From NCBI GenBank assembly GCA_964635845.1, contig CAZWNO010000005.1, positions 15,324-79,323 of the forward strand: a DNA stretch of 64,000 bases, read 5' to 3'. The notes under the pieces were generated by a model. That model made no database searches. It had not been told where the DNA came from and was given only the letters and a program-made list of their open reading frames with translations. Source of the stretch: SZUA-365 sp964635845 (lineage in GTDB: Bacteria > Bacteroidota > Ignavibacteria > SZUA-365). Positions within the stretch are counted from its first letter, which is position 1; each line of letters starts with the position of its first letter. A program made the translations under genes and the position numbers. Of this stretch, positions 25,901 to 33,205 are shown piece after piece.

Positions 25901-28023
25901 TCGTAGCAGTACACCGTATCCTGCGGCGAAGCGGGCCGTGTGGTCACCGCTGCGATGGCCGAGGGCGTGCCGCGATTGGTGTTGAATTCGCCCACGATGC
26001 GGAAACGATACAGCTTGCTGGCCTGGATGGTCGTCGAGCCGCTTCCCGTGGCATTGGGCACCGCGTAGATATGCACGCCGGTCCACTGGCCGATCGGGAC
26101 GCTAAACGGTCCGAGCACCATGTGGCTACCGGTCAGCGGCTTCCAGTTGCCCGCCGAGGCCTCGTATTCGATGATGGTCGTCACATCGCTCATGTTGTAC
26201 CGGTTGCGCCATTTGAGTGCGATGCCCGGATTCGGCGTCGCCGAGGTCCCCATCGGCGCAATATGCGCCTCGAGTGTATTGTTGACCGAGAAGATGTCTG
26301 GAGGACTATTTGTATAAACGGCCCGTATGTCCTTTGCGGGATTGGCGAAGGACGAGCTGTACGCGTTGGACGGAAGCTCGTTGGCGTAGTAGTCGATGTT
26401 GCTGACCGAGCCGCTCTCGCGCGTCACTTCCCAGTGATCGAAGTACCAGGTCTGCCCGCTCTTGATCACCGATGCCGGCGCGACGACGCGATGGCAGTAG
26501 TCGAAGTCCACAGCGACGCCGATCGGCGTCGTCATGTTCTGCGTGCGGATGTTGTCGCAGTTCCTGAACGAGAGCTGTATCGCGGTCGGCGTGCTGCTGT
26601 AGATGCGCACGGGCGCGGTTTCCGCTTCGGAGACGACGCCCGCATGCACGGGCGTGGCGGTGCTGTTGCCCTGGATGTAGTTTTCGACCATGATGCCGTC
26701 CCACCCGCGCATGTTGAAGCCGGGGCGTTCGTACGCGGCATGGGTGGTCTGGCAGTTGATATTCGGGATGTTGCGATAGGTGAATCCGCAATTGTCATCG
26801 CGATATTCATCCGGAGATCCCCAGAGATGTCCGATCTCATGCGCGATCACGTTGCGCATCGGCAGTTCGAAGGGATCGAGTTCGCACTGCCAGTACTGCG
26901 TGTCCAACGTGAAATAGACGCCCTCGCGGTCGCCGTTATTCCATGAGATCACCTTCGCGTGCGGCCAGATGCCTTCGTCCCCACTGGGCTTGTAGGCGAT
27001 GAATCCGCAGATGGCGTCGTCGGCGCCGTAGTTCTCGCGGATGTTCTTGTTGTACCACCAGCAGTACTCCACGCCGATGTCGATGTTCGCCCACGAGGGC
27101 GGGAAGTTCCAGATGGAGATGGACTGCAGACGCAGGACGATGGTGGGAATGAATCCGTTTTCGCCGACGTTCACCGGTTCGCCGTTGATCTGCGTGACGG
27201 AGCTGTAGGGCGAGTACAGACGCCACCACGTCGTGATGGTTTTCCCGTAGCGTGCGGCGAAGCTCACCCAGTAGTTCATTCCTACGATGTAGAAATTCCG
27301 GTAGCGGTTGTACACCGTCGGATCCCAGTTCCACGATCCGCTGCCCGACTGGCTCTCGAGAAAGAAGCTGGTGTGGATGATGTAGCCGTTGAGGCGCGTG
27401 CGGCGAAGCGTCTGATCCTCCTCGCCTCCCACGGCGGGCATGCCGCCGATGATCTCGTAGGGCGGCGCTTCGTTTGTCTCGAGAAGGCTCGTGCATTCCT
27501 TGCGCTCGATCGTCGGAAGCATCGCTTCGACTTCCTTCTCGCGCGCTGCGATGCGCGCGCGGTCCTCATCCGACAGCGGCCGCTTGATGAAATCGAGAAA
27601 CTCGACGATCGCGCGGTCCGCGTCGTTCTCCTCGGCGTCGATCTGATCCGCGCCGCGGTTGCGGTCGAATTCCTCGCCGGTGAACGACACCGACAGCACC
27701 GACAGATCGCCGGTGGCGGACTGCAGACGCGTCGAGGCGACGGCCGCGCGCGCCGCGGGCGGCACCCACGCGAGCATGCGCCGCGGAGAAGTGATCAGGG
27801 AAACCAGCGCGCCGCTGCGCGTGAGGGCGTTGCGCATTTCGATCGCTGTCGCCACGTCGGTGCAGTTCGTCTCGATCACGGCGAGATGTTCGTTGTGCGC
27901 CTCGAGGCCGTGCGTGGCCACATCGGGCGGGACGTATGTAGGCTGCGGCACCTGTGCGTACGCACCGGCGGCAGCAAGGAGGAGTGTGATCAGCATGACC
28001 TGAACACGTATCCATCGCTTCAT
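22966..28023 (-). CDS. Very large secreted metalloprotease-like T9SS protein
   Basis: 1685 aa from the ATG at 28023, chosen because AAGGAG lies 6 bp upstream and it opens a clean signal peptide (MKRWIRVQVMLITLLLAAAG). Around residue 395 is the zincin motif VIAHEIGHLWGSPDEY (HExxHxxGxxD), as in M43/M6-type peptidases. Later regions are Ig/Fn3-like repeats, GWNMIGSMF/GYWVRVDPGT repeats and a C-terminal T9SS sorting domain (GSNYPNPFRLAS, YDMLGRKLRTL, MYTYRLETAAG). Likely secreted protease for nutrient breakdown or surface processing. The substrate is unknown. Confidence 0.82.
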   Translation of the reverse strand: MKRWIRVQVMLITLLLAAAGAYAQVPQPTYVPPDVATHGLEAHNEHLAVIETNCTDVATAIEMRNALTRSGALVSLITSPRRMLAWVPPAARAAVASTRLQSATGDLSVLSVSFTGEEFDRNRGADQIDAEENDADRAIVEFLDFIKRPLSDEDRARIAAREKEVEAMLPTIERKECTSLLETNEAPPYEIIGGMPAVGGEEDQTLRRTRLNGYIIHTSFFLESQSGSGSWNWDPTVYNRYRNFYIVGMNYWVSFAARYGKTITTWWRLYSPYSSVTQINGEPVNVGENGFIPTIVLRLQSISIWNFPPSWANIDIGVEYCWWYNKNIRENYGADDAICGFIAYKPSGDEGIWPHAKVISWNNGDREGVYFTLDTQYWQCELDPFELPMRNVIAHEIGHLWGSPDEYRDDNCGFTYRNIPNINCQTTHAAYERPGFNMRGWDGIMVENYIQGNSTATPVHAGVVSEAETAPVRIYSSTPTAIQLSFRNCDNIRTQNMTTPIGVAVDFDYCHRVVAPASVIKSGQTWYFDHWEVTRESGSVSNIDYYANELPSNAYSSSFANPAKDIRAVYTNSPPDIFSVNNTLEAHIAPMGTSATPNPGIALKWRNRYNMSDVTTIIEYEASAGNWKPLTGSHMVLGPFSVPIGQWTGVHIYAVPNATGSGSTTIQASKLYRFRIVGEFNTNRGTPSAIAAVTTRPASPQDTVYCYDPNEPNSLASPKLLPSSGPGMTEYSLKGAIPITGIAGEFSWYIPINDYYRVTVINVSSLLFGERLTFKLRVRDGSDFKPKLRAQRVGTATHINASVSGGVHTLHLTSDGEYIIKVESDMSQTISFDFVNRTGGYFGFGEYEMTVERTQVEPQLKTPCFDCLKLLVVKPFPGEIIMKPHPTFDLFNRGINPMTPVMFDMHYQVPPGYMFLGFGGSFGNLPNNPTRMDLGSNTPPGEYEVYPIIQPIDPATAELVVIHPEGPGGPLDVRTSGPIGSVLMAEAKPPTGFTFVGWGGDTTGTTNPIPVTMWRSKRLIAHYRPVPCQPEPMTAWRHQLLLRNARQNDVALDYGMASGAGDGLEAGQPDLPPIPPPTALDIRWINITGSQGSTTDLRAIKSTHTYQGRVQTGGTAPVTMTWAPPVASPNASYTLKVQGTPGSIDLRTASSFEFTDEGTYIFTVEVKEPSCPEPTKENEVVVTPLGTNNRDWPCVELKLRITRRSTGEILPYYDPYFLNFNERFGDGSVRPMRLSSFRQMDSMLIVQLCGDPGNDDPNREVEIVNDNEDDDDQKPDTLKVRIPPPIPTGNGDPERFVLKSSGDWEMVSTPLLLKEPQVDVIFNDPNLRLYGFDTQMGSYVPASEMEFGKGYWMKSESLEAILIGLSQPSYEWDGLNGIGEPAGFGWNMIGSMFKSVALPAVQVTPAGGMKAVFGWDPSQGYIVPSSIEPGRGYWVRVDPGTKLKMAISSATGGGAETAYRKTVNTLDIATFLTVEDASGAARTLYVTGTDLAPAERDHLALPAAPPAGVLDVRSGEGSSFLFGGDNLVHLRGDGRLLLSTPVASARVRIEVRDEQDRLLHTFTGAAGDQLLVDVNGTRTLKLRATVSAAAAESHALGSNYPNPFRLASRTYIPYMVSEEGVVRLAVYDMLGRKLRTLVDDAQAAGTKLAAWDGLDQNGDAVPAGMYTYRLETAAGTVSRTLTIVK

Positions 28024-28312
28024 GGCAGCTCCTTGGTTGAACATGAAAAAGATGTTGTTTCCGTGTGTATGGCTTTGCCGCGCGATGTGCATCAGGCCGC
28101 AATCGGCGGACAGCAAGGTGCGTGTTTCCATCGCCCCCGGACAGCATGACGCTGCGGTCGACGGATTTTTCAGCAATTATTTTTTGATTCGAACGCCACT
28201 AGTATAAGCAAACGGATATTGTATGTCAAGTATATCTTGTTTTAAAACTCCATTCGTCCCGGAGAATTTCCTATCTTCTCACGAATTGGATTTCTTCGGC
28301 TGCAGAACGGAC

Positions 28313-30229
28313 ATGACACAGGAATCGCGCTTATACGATATGGCATATCCGGATTGTTCCCGCACGCGGAAAATTAATTTCGAGCTGCGCGCGGCGCTTC
28401 GCGCACTCCGCGCACAGGGACTGCGCTTCGACGCCGCGGAAATCGCCGCGGAGCGCGCGGACGCGCTCGCGCTCTGCTACGAACTCACACGGCTCTACGG
28501 CATCCCCTGCACCTTCGATCCGGGCGTGCCCCTGCACTTCAGCAAGGCCGCACGCACGCTGCACTGCTGGCTCGGGTGGATCGCGGACGGCTGCAACGGC
28601 ACCCAGCTCATTCGCATGATGTATGACGGGATTCCCGCACCGCAGGATTCCCTCTACGAAGGTGTGCGTGGGGGACGCCTGCAGATGGCCTCCCTCCTGC
28701 GCAAGGCCGGCATCGGCAGCGGACGCGATTCACTGCTCGATGCAGTGGACCGCTCGATCGACCAGCTGCGTGAGGAGGCGGCGAAGGACGAAACGCGGCG
28801 CGTGGCGTTGCATCAGGCACTGGCGAACCGCGCGTGGCTCGTCGAGCTGCTCGTGATCACGCCCGCGCCCGCGAGCGACGGGACGCTCTCGCTTCATTCC
28901 GTCGCAAGCGGTGCGCGCAGACTCGCGCTGGAACTCTGCCGCGACGCCTATCCCGGCGAGGAACTCGCTCTCGCGCGGATCGCGGAACTGATGGCGCAGG
29001 TGCTCGCGGCGGAGGATCTCCGGCTCGCAGCGAACGAGGCGGCGCGGCGTATCGACGCGCTCGTCCGGAAATCGCATTTCCTCATGGTCCTGCAGTCCCC
29101 CGGCAGCGAAGCCATCGCGACGGCATCCCCGATGGCGGGACATCTGCATGTGACCAGCCGTTCCGCGGGCTCCGACAGCGGTCAGCGCGTGCGCTTCACC
29201 GTGGGACGGGGCGCGGGACGCGCGCATGGCTCTGAATCCGGGGCGGACCGATGGCAGACGCCTCCTTCTCCGCCACTCTCACCGGCTGAACGATGGCTGG
29301 GGGAATGCATGCGGCGCGATCATGATATCGTGTGGAAGGAAATGCGGGAATGGAATCCGCTGCTGCGCGAAGGCGCGCGCGCGATGGAGGCGCGAGCGGC
29401 CGGATCATTTACCGTATGGGATGGGAATTGCGGTCCGGGGAGCACCGGGCGCGGTGTCGACGAATTTTCGGATTCCACTGTCCGATTATTTGCGCACTGT
29501 CCCTATGCGTTTTTTCTCGAATCCCTGCTTGAGGTGAAAGCCCCGCCTCCGTGGAGGAATCCAACAGGATCATTGCCCGCCAGTTCGGCGCTTCCCGGCG
29601 GAGTCCAGGGATCGCTCCCGGACACGGCCGCAATACCTGCGCTGCGCGGGCAGGTCGCCGCCGCGCTTGCGGCCGGGAGTTTTCCGCACGCGTCCTCACC
29701 GGCGACTTGCGTTGATTGCCCTTTCCGCGACATCTGCGCAGTCACCGCCGCGGATGCCATACCCGAGCTTTGGCATTTCCAACAGGCGCTGCGGATCCTG
29801 ACGGATCCGGAGGATCCCGTTCCCGTTCTGGCGTTTCTTCGCGGTCCCTTCTGCGGAGCCGATGACCCCGCACTGCTCGCCTACCGGCGCGCGGGCGGAC
29901 GGTTCGCATTCAACGCGCGCGCGATCCCGGGCACGGACGAACGCATCGCCGCGGGACTGCAGTACATCAAGGACACCGTCCGTCTCGTCCGCTCGAATCC
30001 GCCGGGTACCGTCGTGCTGAGCATGGCCGAACGCCTCGCCCTGCACGCCGTGATCGCCTGCTCCCCGTCGGGCTGGGCCGGTGTCGAAATGCTGGAAGAA
30101 TTCATCGCCGCGGTGCAGCACTGGTCAACCGCCGGGCACTCGATCCCGGAGATCGTCGACCTGCTCGAGGCAGCTCTCCGCGTCGGCAGCTTCGCCGTCC
30201 GCACCGGCGGGGGAGGATATTCGGATTAA
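28313..30229 (+). CDS. AddB-like C-terminal half lacking nuclease core, joined to an AddA-like fragment
   Basis: Only long plus-strand host ORF. By pattern it follows AddB/PD-(D/E)XK exonuclease order: a lead (RAQGLRFDAAEIAAERADAL, YGIPCTFDPGVPLHFSKAAR), a hinge-like VGRGAGRAHGSESG, then SDSTVRLFAHCPYAFFLESL (about residue 385-405) and CVDCPFRDIC. Between the last two only about 60 residues remain, so the usual nuclease core with the DRID/YKTG residues is missing. After that, LTDPEDPVPVLAFLRGPFCG resembles the C-terminal part of AddA. It starts mid-family with no N-terminal helicase domain. Probably a remnant that stayed open; the start is uncertain (28223 also possible). Confidence 0.5.
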   Translation: MTQESRLYDMAYPDCSRTRKINFELRAALRALRAQGLRFDAAEIAAERADALALCYELTRLYGIPCTFDPGVPLHFSKAARTLHCWLGWIADGCNGTQLIRMMYDGIPAPQDSLYEGVRGGRLQMASLLRKAGIGSGRDSLLDAVDRSIDQLREEAAKDETRRVALHQALANRAWLVELLVITPAPASDGTLSLHSVASGARRLALELCRDAYPGEELALARIAELMAQVLAAEDLRLAANEAARRIDALVRKSHFLMVLQSPGSEAIATASPMAGHLHVTSRSAGSDSGQRVRFTVGRGAGRAHGSESGADRWQTPPSPPLSPAERWLGECMRRDHDIVWKEMREWNPLLREGARAMEARAAGSFTVWDGNCGPGSTGRGVDEFSDSTVRLFAHCPYAFFLESLLEVKAPPPWRNPTGSLPASSALPGGVQGSLPDTAAIPALRGQVAAALAAGSFPHASSPATCVDCPFRDICAVTAADAIPELWHFQQALRILTDPEDPVPVLAFLRGPFCGADDPALLAYRRAGGRFAFNARAIPGTDERIAAGLQYIKDTVRLVRSNPPGTVVLSMAERLALHAVIACSPSGWAGVEMLEEFIAAVQHWSTAGHSIPEIVDLLEAALRVGSFAVRTGGGGYSD

Positions 30230-30924
30230 AAGCTCGGTTTTGCGTTCGTGCCGAACTCGATCAGCTCCGTCACCATATCACTGTCCTTGGACACGGCGCG
30301 CACCATTCCGTTGAGCGGCACCTTCGGATGCAGGTAGGTCTCGGATTCGTAGTCGCCGAAGAACGACTCCACCCTCGAGGTGGCCTTGGTGCAGCCGTTG
30401 AAGGTGCCGGCGGGCACGCGTACCGTCGCCGTGCTCGGTTCGGCATCGAATTTCACGATGAGGCCGCTCAACACTTTCGAGTACGTGCCCTTCACCATCG
30501 ACAGGGTCATGCCGTCGATGGTCTGGACCTTCCCGTCCTCGTCTTTCAGCTTGATCCAGACGATGTCGATGTCGTCGGGATTGAGCGTTTCCTGCGCCTT
30601 CTCCAGTCCGCGCACGGCCATCTGCATCATGGTCTCGGCGGAGAAACTGAGCGAGGTCGTCTCCATGATCCATGCATCCCCTTCCCTGCCCACGAGCGCC
30701 GTGCGGGTGATCGTGCGGTCCTCACCGCTGGTATTGCCGGCGACGACATACTGTCCGACGGCGTAGGGCATGGGCCGGACAAAGGCGGTCGTCGCATCGT
30801 AAGACGACGATGACTTCTTGTTGAACCACTCCACGACCCGCGTCTGCAAGGCCGGATTGACCGACGCCGCGCAGGCGCCGAGGAACAGCAGTCCCATGAG
30901 TGCGGCGGGAACTCGAATTCGCAT
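30226..30924 (-). CDS. Lipoprotein of unknown function
   Basis: 232 aa from the ATG at 30924, which has AGGAGG 7 bp upstream and opens a lipoprotein signal (MRIRVPAALMGLLFLGAC, lipobox LGAC). The mature part is a mixed alpha/beta protein with a single further Cys (FNGCTKATSR), and its middle (TVRVPAGTFNGCTKA) is like secreted DUF-type lipoproteins that quantify or bind small ligands. No firm family. Its stop overlaps by 4 bp the end of the convergent AddB-like ORF. Confidence 0.75.
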   Translation of the reverse strand: MRIRVPAALMGLLFLGACAASVNPALQTRVVEWFNKKSSSSYDATTAFVRPMPYAVGQYVVAGNTSGEDRTITRTALVGREGDAWIMETTSLSFSAETMMQMAVRGLEKAQETLNPDDIDIVWIKLKDEDGKVQTIDGMTLSMVKGTYSKVLSGLIVKFDAEPSTATVRVPAGTFNGCTKATSRVESFFGDYESETYLHPKVPLNGMVRAVSKDSDMVTELIEFGTNAKPSF

Positions 30925-31067
30925 ACGTACCTCCTGTGCATTTGAGAAATGGAAGCGCGACGCCTTGCGCATCGGCGCAGGCTCCCGCTGTCAGCTGTGT
31001 TATCCGAACGGCACAAGTTGCGAAGCATGCCGCACAGATGCAATATCGCGGCTGCCAGGGTCGGTGC

Positions 31068-31216
31068 CTCCGCTCTCGCTGCCTCAGCTGACCCTGCTTC
31101 CGCTCCCGGTGCCTCTGCTGACCCTGCTTCCGCTTCCGCTGCCCTGCTTCCGCTGCCTCTGCTGACCCTGCTTCCGCTTCCGCTGCCCTGCTTCCGCTGC
31201 CCTGCTTCCGCTGCCT
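31068..31216. repeat. Degenerate GC-rich tandem repeat behind metK
   Basis: Repeated blocks built from CCTGCTTCCGCTGC, with longer copies that include CTCTGCTGACC. The array starts 13 bp past the metK stop and ends about 140 bp before the lipoprotein start. Confidence 0.8.
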
Positions 31217-31228
31217 CCGCGGTCCCTG

Positions 31229-32398
31229 CTATTCCTCCCAGGGAAGGCCTGGCCTTCCGAAATGTCCGTAGTTCGTCGTGCCGCGGTAGATCGGCCGCAG
31301 GAGGTCGAGGCGTTCGATCATGGCGCCGGGACGGAAATCGAAATCCCCGACGAAGCGTTCGGCCCGTTCGCTGTCGCCTGTGCCGAAGGTGTCGACCTTG
31401 ATCGAGACCGGGGCCGCCCGCCCGATGGCATAGGCCACCTGCAGTTCCGCGCGCCGGGCGATGCCCTCGCGCACGATCTGCCGCGCGACCCAGCGGCAGA
31501 AGTATGCCGCGCTGCGGTCGACCTTCGACGGATCCTTGCCGCTGAACGCGCCGCCGCCGTGGCGGGCGAAACCACCGTAGGTGTCGACGATGATCTTCCG
31601 GCCCGTCAGTCCGCTGTCGGCCGAGGGACCCCCCTGCGTGAAACTCCCCGAGGGATTCACTATCAGCTCGGGTCCGGAGTCGTTCCACTCGCCGAGCACT
31701 TCGGGGAGGAGCGTCGTCGCGACGAAATGCCGGATCTCGTCCTGCGTGACGGGGATCGCCTGTCCACCGCACTCCACCGACGCACGGTGCTGTGTCGAGA
31801 CGAGTACGGCGGTGACCGCCGCGGGACGGTCGTTCTCGTACCGCACCGAGACCTGCGTCTTCGCATCCGGCAGCAGCCAGGCGACGCCCGTCTTCCGGTG
31901 CCGCGCGAGCGCCGCGGCGAGCCGGTGCGCAAGCAGTATCGGCAGCGGCATCAGCTCGGGCGTTTCATCCGTGGCGTAGCCGAACATGATGCCCTGGTCG
32001 CCGGCGCCCTGCTCCGCCGCGGCTTCCGCACGGCCACCGAGGGCGATCCCGTCCCTCTCAACGCCGGTGTGATTACCGACGGCGTTGCCGATTTCCGCGG
32101 CCTGCTGCGAAAGCATCTGGAGGACATGCAGGGTCGAGGCGCAGAATGGTTCGCGCGCATCGGTGTACCCGATCTCCTCGACCGCCCGGCGCACGACAGC
32201 GACGTGGTCGACCGTCGCTATCGACGTGATCTCCCCGGCCAGCACCACGGTGTTTCCCTTCGCCAGCGTCTCGCAGGCGACGCGCGCATGCGGATCCTGC
32301 GCGAGATGCGCGTCGAGGATGGAATCCGAGATATAGTCGCAGACCTTGTCGGGATGGCCTTCGGTGACGGATTCGGAAGTAAAGATGTAGTTGGACAT
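31229..32398 (-). CDS. metK: S-adenosylmethionine synthetase
   Basis: Makes SAM from methionine and ATP. The 389-aa protein has family motifs: FTSESVTEGHPDKVCDYISD at the start, GAGDQGIMFGYATDET, DAKTQVSVRYEN, GGPSADSGLTGRKIIVDTYG, GGGAFSGKDPSKVDRSAAY and GTTNYGHFGR near the end. ATG at 32398 with AAGGAG 7 bp upstream. A tandem repeat follows its stop, and a SAM-II-like aptamer and a GC-rich hairpin lie in the leader, so feedback control by SAM is likely. Confidence 0.96.
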   Translation of the reverse strand: MSNYIFTSESVTEGHPDKVCDYISDSILDAHLAQDPHARVACETLAKGNTVVLAGEITSIATVDHVAVVRRAVEEIGYTDAREPFCASTLHVLQMLSQQAAEIGNAVGNHTGVERDGIALGGRAEAAAEQGAGDQGIMFGYATDETPELMPLPILLAHRLAAALARHRKTGVAWLLPDAKTQVSVRYENDRPAAVTAVLVSTQHRASVECGGQAIPVTQDEIRHFVATTLLPEVLGEWNDSGPELIVNPSGSFTQGGPSADSGLTGRKIIVDTYGGFARHGGGAFSGKDPSKVDRSAAYFCRWVARQIVREGIARRAELQVAYAIGRAAPVSIKVDTFGTGDSERAERFVGDFDFRPGAMIERLDLLRPIYRGTTNYGHFGRPGLPWEE

Positions 32399-32420
32399 GA
32401 ACGGACTCCTTTCAATGAAA

Positions 32421-32450
32421 CAGGGCCTCCGCCGATCGGCGAGGGCCCTG
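32421..32450 (-). promoter_or_regulatory. GC-rich hairpin in the metK leader (expression platform candidate)
   Basis: CAGGGCC...CGCCG pairs with CGGCG...GGCCCTG (14-bp arms with two mismatches, AT loop), followed on the minus strand by TTTCATT and then by the metK ribosome-binding site. It could be a transcription attenuator worked by the upstream aptamer. Confidence 0.5.
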
Positions 32451-32467
32451 GACTCTCTTTGCGCGAT

Positions 32468-32517
32468 GGCGATTTAGCTATTGTTTTACGTCGTTGCAAG
32501 CTGCCGCAAATCACGAC
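32468..32517 (-). ncRNA. SAM-II-type riboswitch aptamer upstream of metK (candidate)
   Basis: Read on the minus strand, GTCGT and ACGAC form a 5-bp P1 stem around an 18-nt loop starting GATTTG and ending TTGCA; the 3' tail reads GTAAAACAATAGCTAAATC. This order (P1, GAUUU in the loop, UUGCA, then a tail ending GCUAAA that can pair back to the loop) is what the SAM-II (SAM-alpha) pseudoknot shows, and the total of about 50 nt fits. Its 5' edge is at the expected transcription start. The gene behind it, metK, is a natural SAM-regulated target. Confidence 0.65.
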
Positions 32518-32524
32518 TTCTTAA

Positions 32525-32530
32525 AGTATA
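32525..32530 (-). promoter_or_regulatory. Extended -10 box of the metK promoter
   Basis: TGCTATACT on the minus strand: an extended -10 with TATACT at 32530-32525. The predicted start, 6-7 bp downstream, falls at the first base of the aptamer. The -35 region is weak. Confidence 0.55.
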
Positions 32531-32641
32531 GCAAAGTTCCTTCAGAACCGAAAGGGCAATCGTCCCGCCCCGTCCCGCGACTCTCTCCTCGACATCGGAC
32601 ATGTGCATCATGCGAAGCCTGATTCCTCCGCATTGCCATGC

Positions 32642-32859
32642 CTATCCCGGATTCAACTCCCGCACATCCGGATGATTGTAATTGACGAGTATGACCCTGT
32701 AGTCGTACGGCTCGCCTTTTCGGAGTTCGACACGGATGGCACCGAGCTGTTCAAGATCGATAAGAATGTTCTTCCTCTCGTAATCGGCAAGACCTGGAAG
32801 GGTATCGGTCAACCTCCGCAGGAACGGACTCAGCCAGATCTCCGCATGAGTGCCGTATT
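32642..32859 (-). pseudogene. C-terminal fragment of the NYN-domain gene cut by the prophage
   Basis: The frame has no start codon. It reads YGTHAEIWLSPFLRRLTDTL and on to NYNHPDVRELNPG and a TAG at 32644-32642. Joined to the last codon of the N-terminal part at 62496 (after removal of the phage and one 5-bp duplicate) it restores one continuous reading frame of about 333 aa (VELMLTEY + GTHAEIWLS). This part is probably a small winged-helix-like tail. It is intact apart from losing its 5' half. Confidence 0.88.
32855..32859. repeat. Target-site duplication, left copy (GTATT)
   Basis: GTATT here and at 62496-62500 flank the prophage. The left copy shares its last T with a phage end that could start TG, so the duplication is 5 bp (GTATT), or 4 bp (GTAT) with TG...CA ends. 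Confidence 0.8.
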
Positions 32860-32867
32860 GAGGATTA

Positions 32868-32940
32868 GCACTTTATATGCAAATCACTCATATGAAAAAT
32901 CAACAACTTAGCGGGGCTCGATTTGCACGCTAAATGCAAA
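32868..32940. repeat. Left-end transposase-binding sites (two copies)
   Basis: L1, GCACTTTATATGCAAA at 32868-32883, and L2, TTTGCACGCTAAATGCAAA at 32922-32940, are close to the inverse of the right-end sites. The first is 9 bp inside the end and the second 54 bp further in. Between them is an AT-rich stretch. Confidence 0.7.
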
Positions 32941-32961
32941 TCTTAAAGGCGGGGGTATCGA

Positions 32962-32991
32962 AAACAGGCCAGAATCAAGACCGGCCTGTTT
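32962..32991 (-). terminator. Terminator at the end of the leftward phage operon
   Basis: AAACAGGCC and GGCCTGTTT form a 9-bp stem, followed on the minus strand by TTTTCG. It overlaps the stop codon of the last leftward gene, 100 bp from the phage end. Confidence 0.75.
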
Positions 32992-33205
32992 GGTTTCTCG
33001 CTTCACGCTTTTTCCGTCTTTCCTCCCTCATCTTCGGTCCAATCTTATCCCAGATCCCATCGAGTATCTGCTCATCCTCGGGCGTGAGATCCTCGATCTG
33101 GTCCCCTGTCAGGATCTCGGGATGCTCAGCAGCATAGTCGCCTGCTTCGATAAGCTTGTTCAAATCCTCCTCACTCATCTCCCGATTCAGCGTTACAATG
33201 GCCAC
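32975..33205 (-). CDS. Small acidic protein overlapping the MuF gene; candidate immunity partner
   Basis: 76 aa from a GTG at 33205 that overlaps the last 13 bases of the MuF gene in another frame; AAGGAG lies 9 bp upstream. Middle is acidic and helical (SEEDLNKLIEAGDYAAEHPE, DQIEDLTPEDEQILDGIWDK) and the tail is basic (EERRKKREARN). No family recognised. Small size, translational overlap and position behind a MuF protein with an extra enzyme-like domain are what one would expect of an immunity protein, but that role is inference. Confidence 0.7.
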   Translation of the reverse strand: MAIVTLNREMSEEDLNKLIEAGDYAAEHPEILTGDQIEDLTPEDEQILDGIWDKIGPKMREERRKKREARNQTGRS

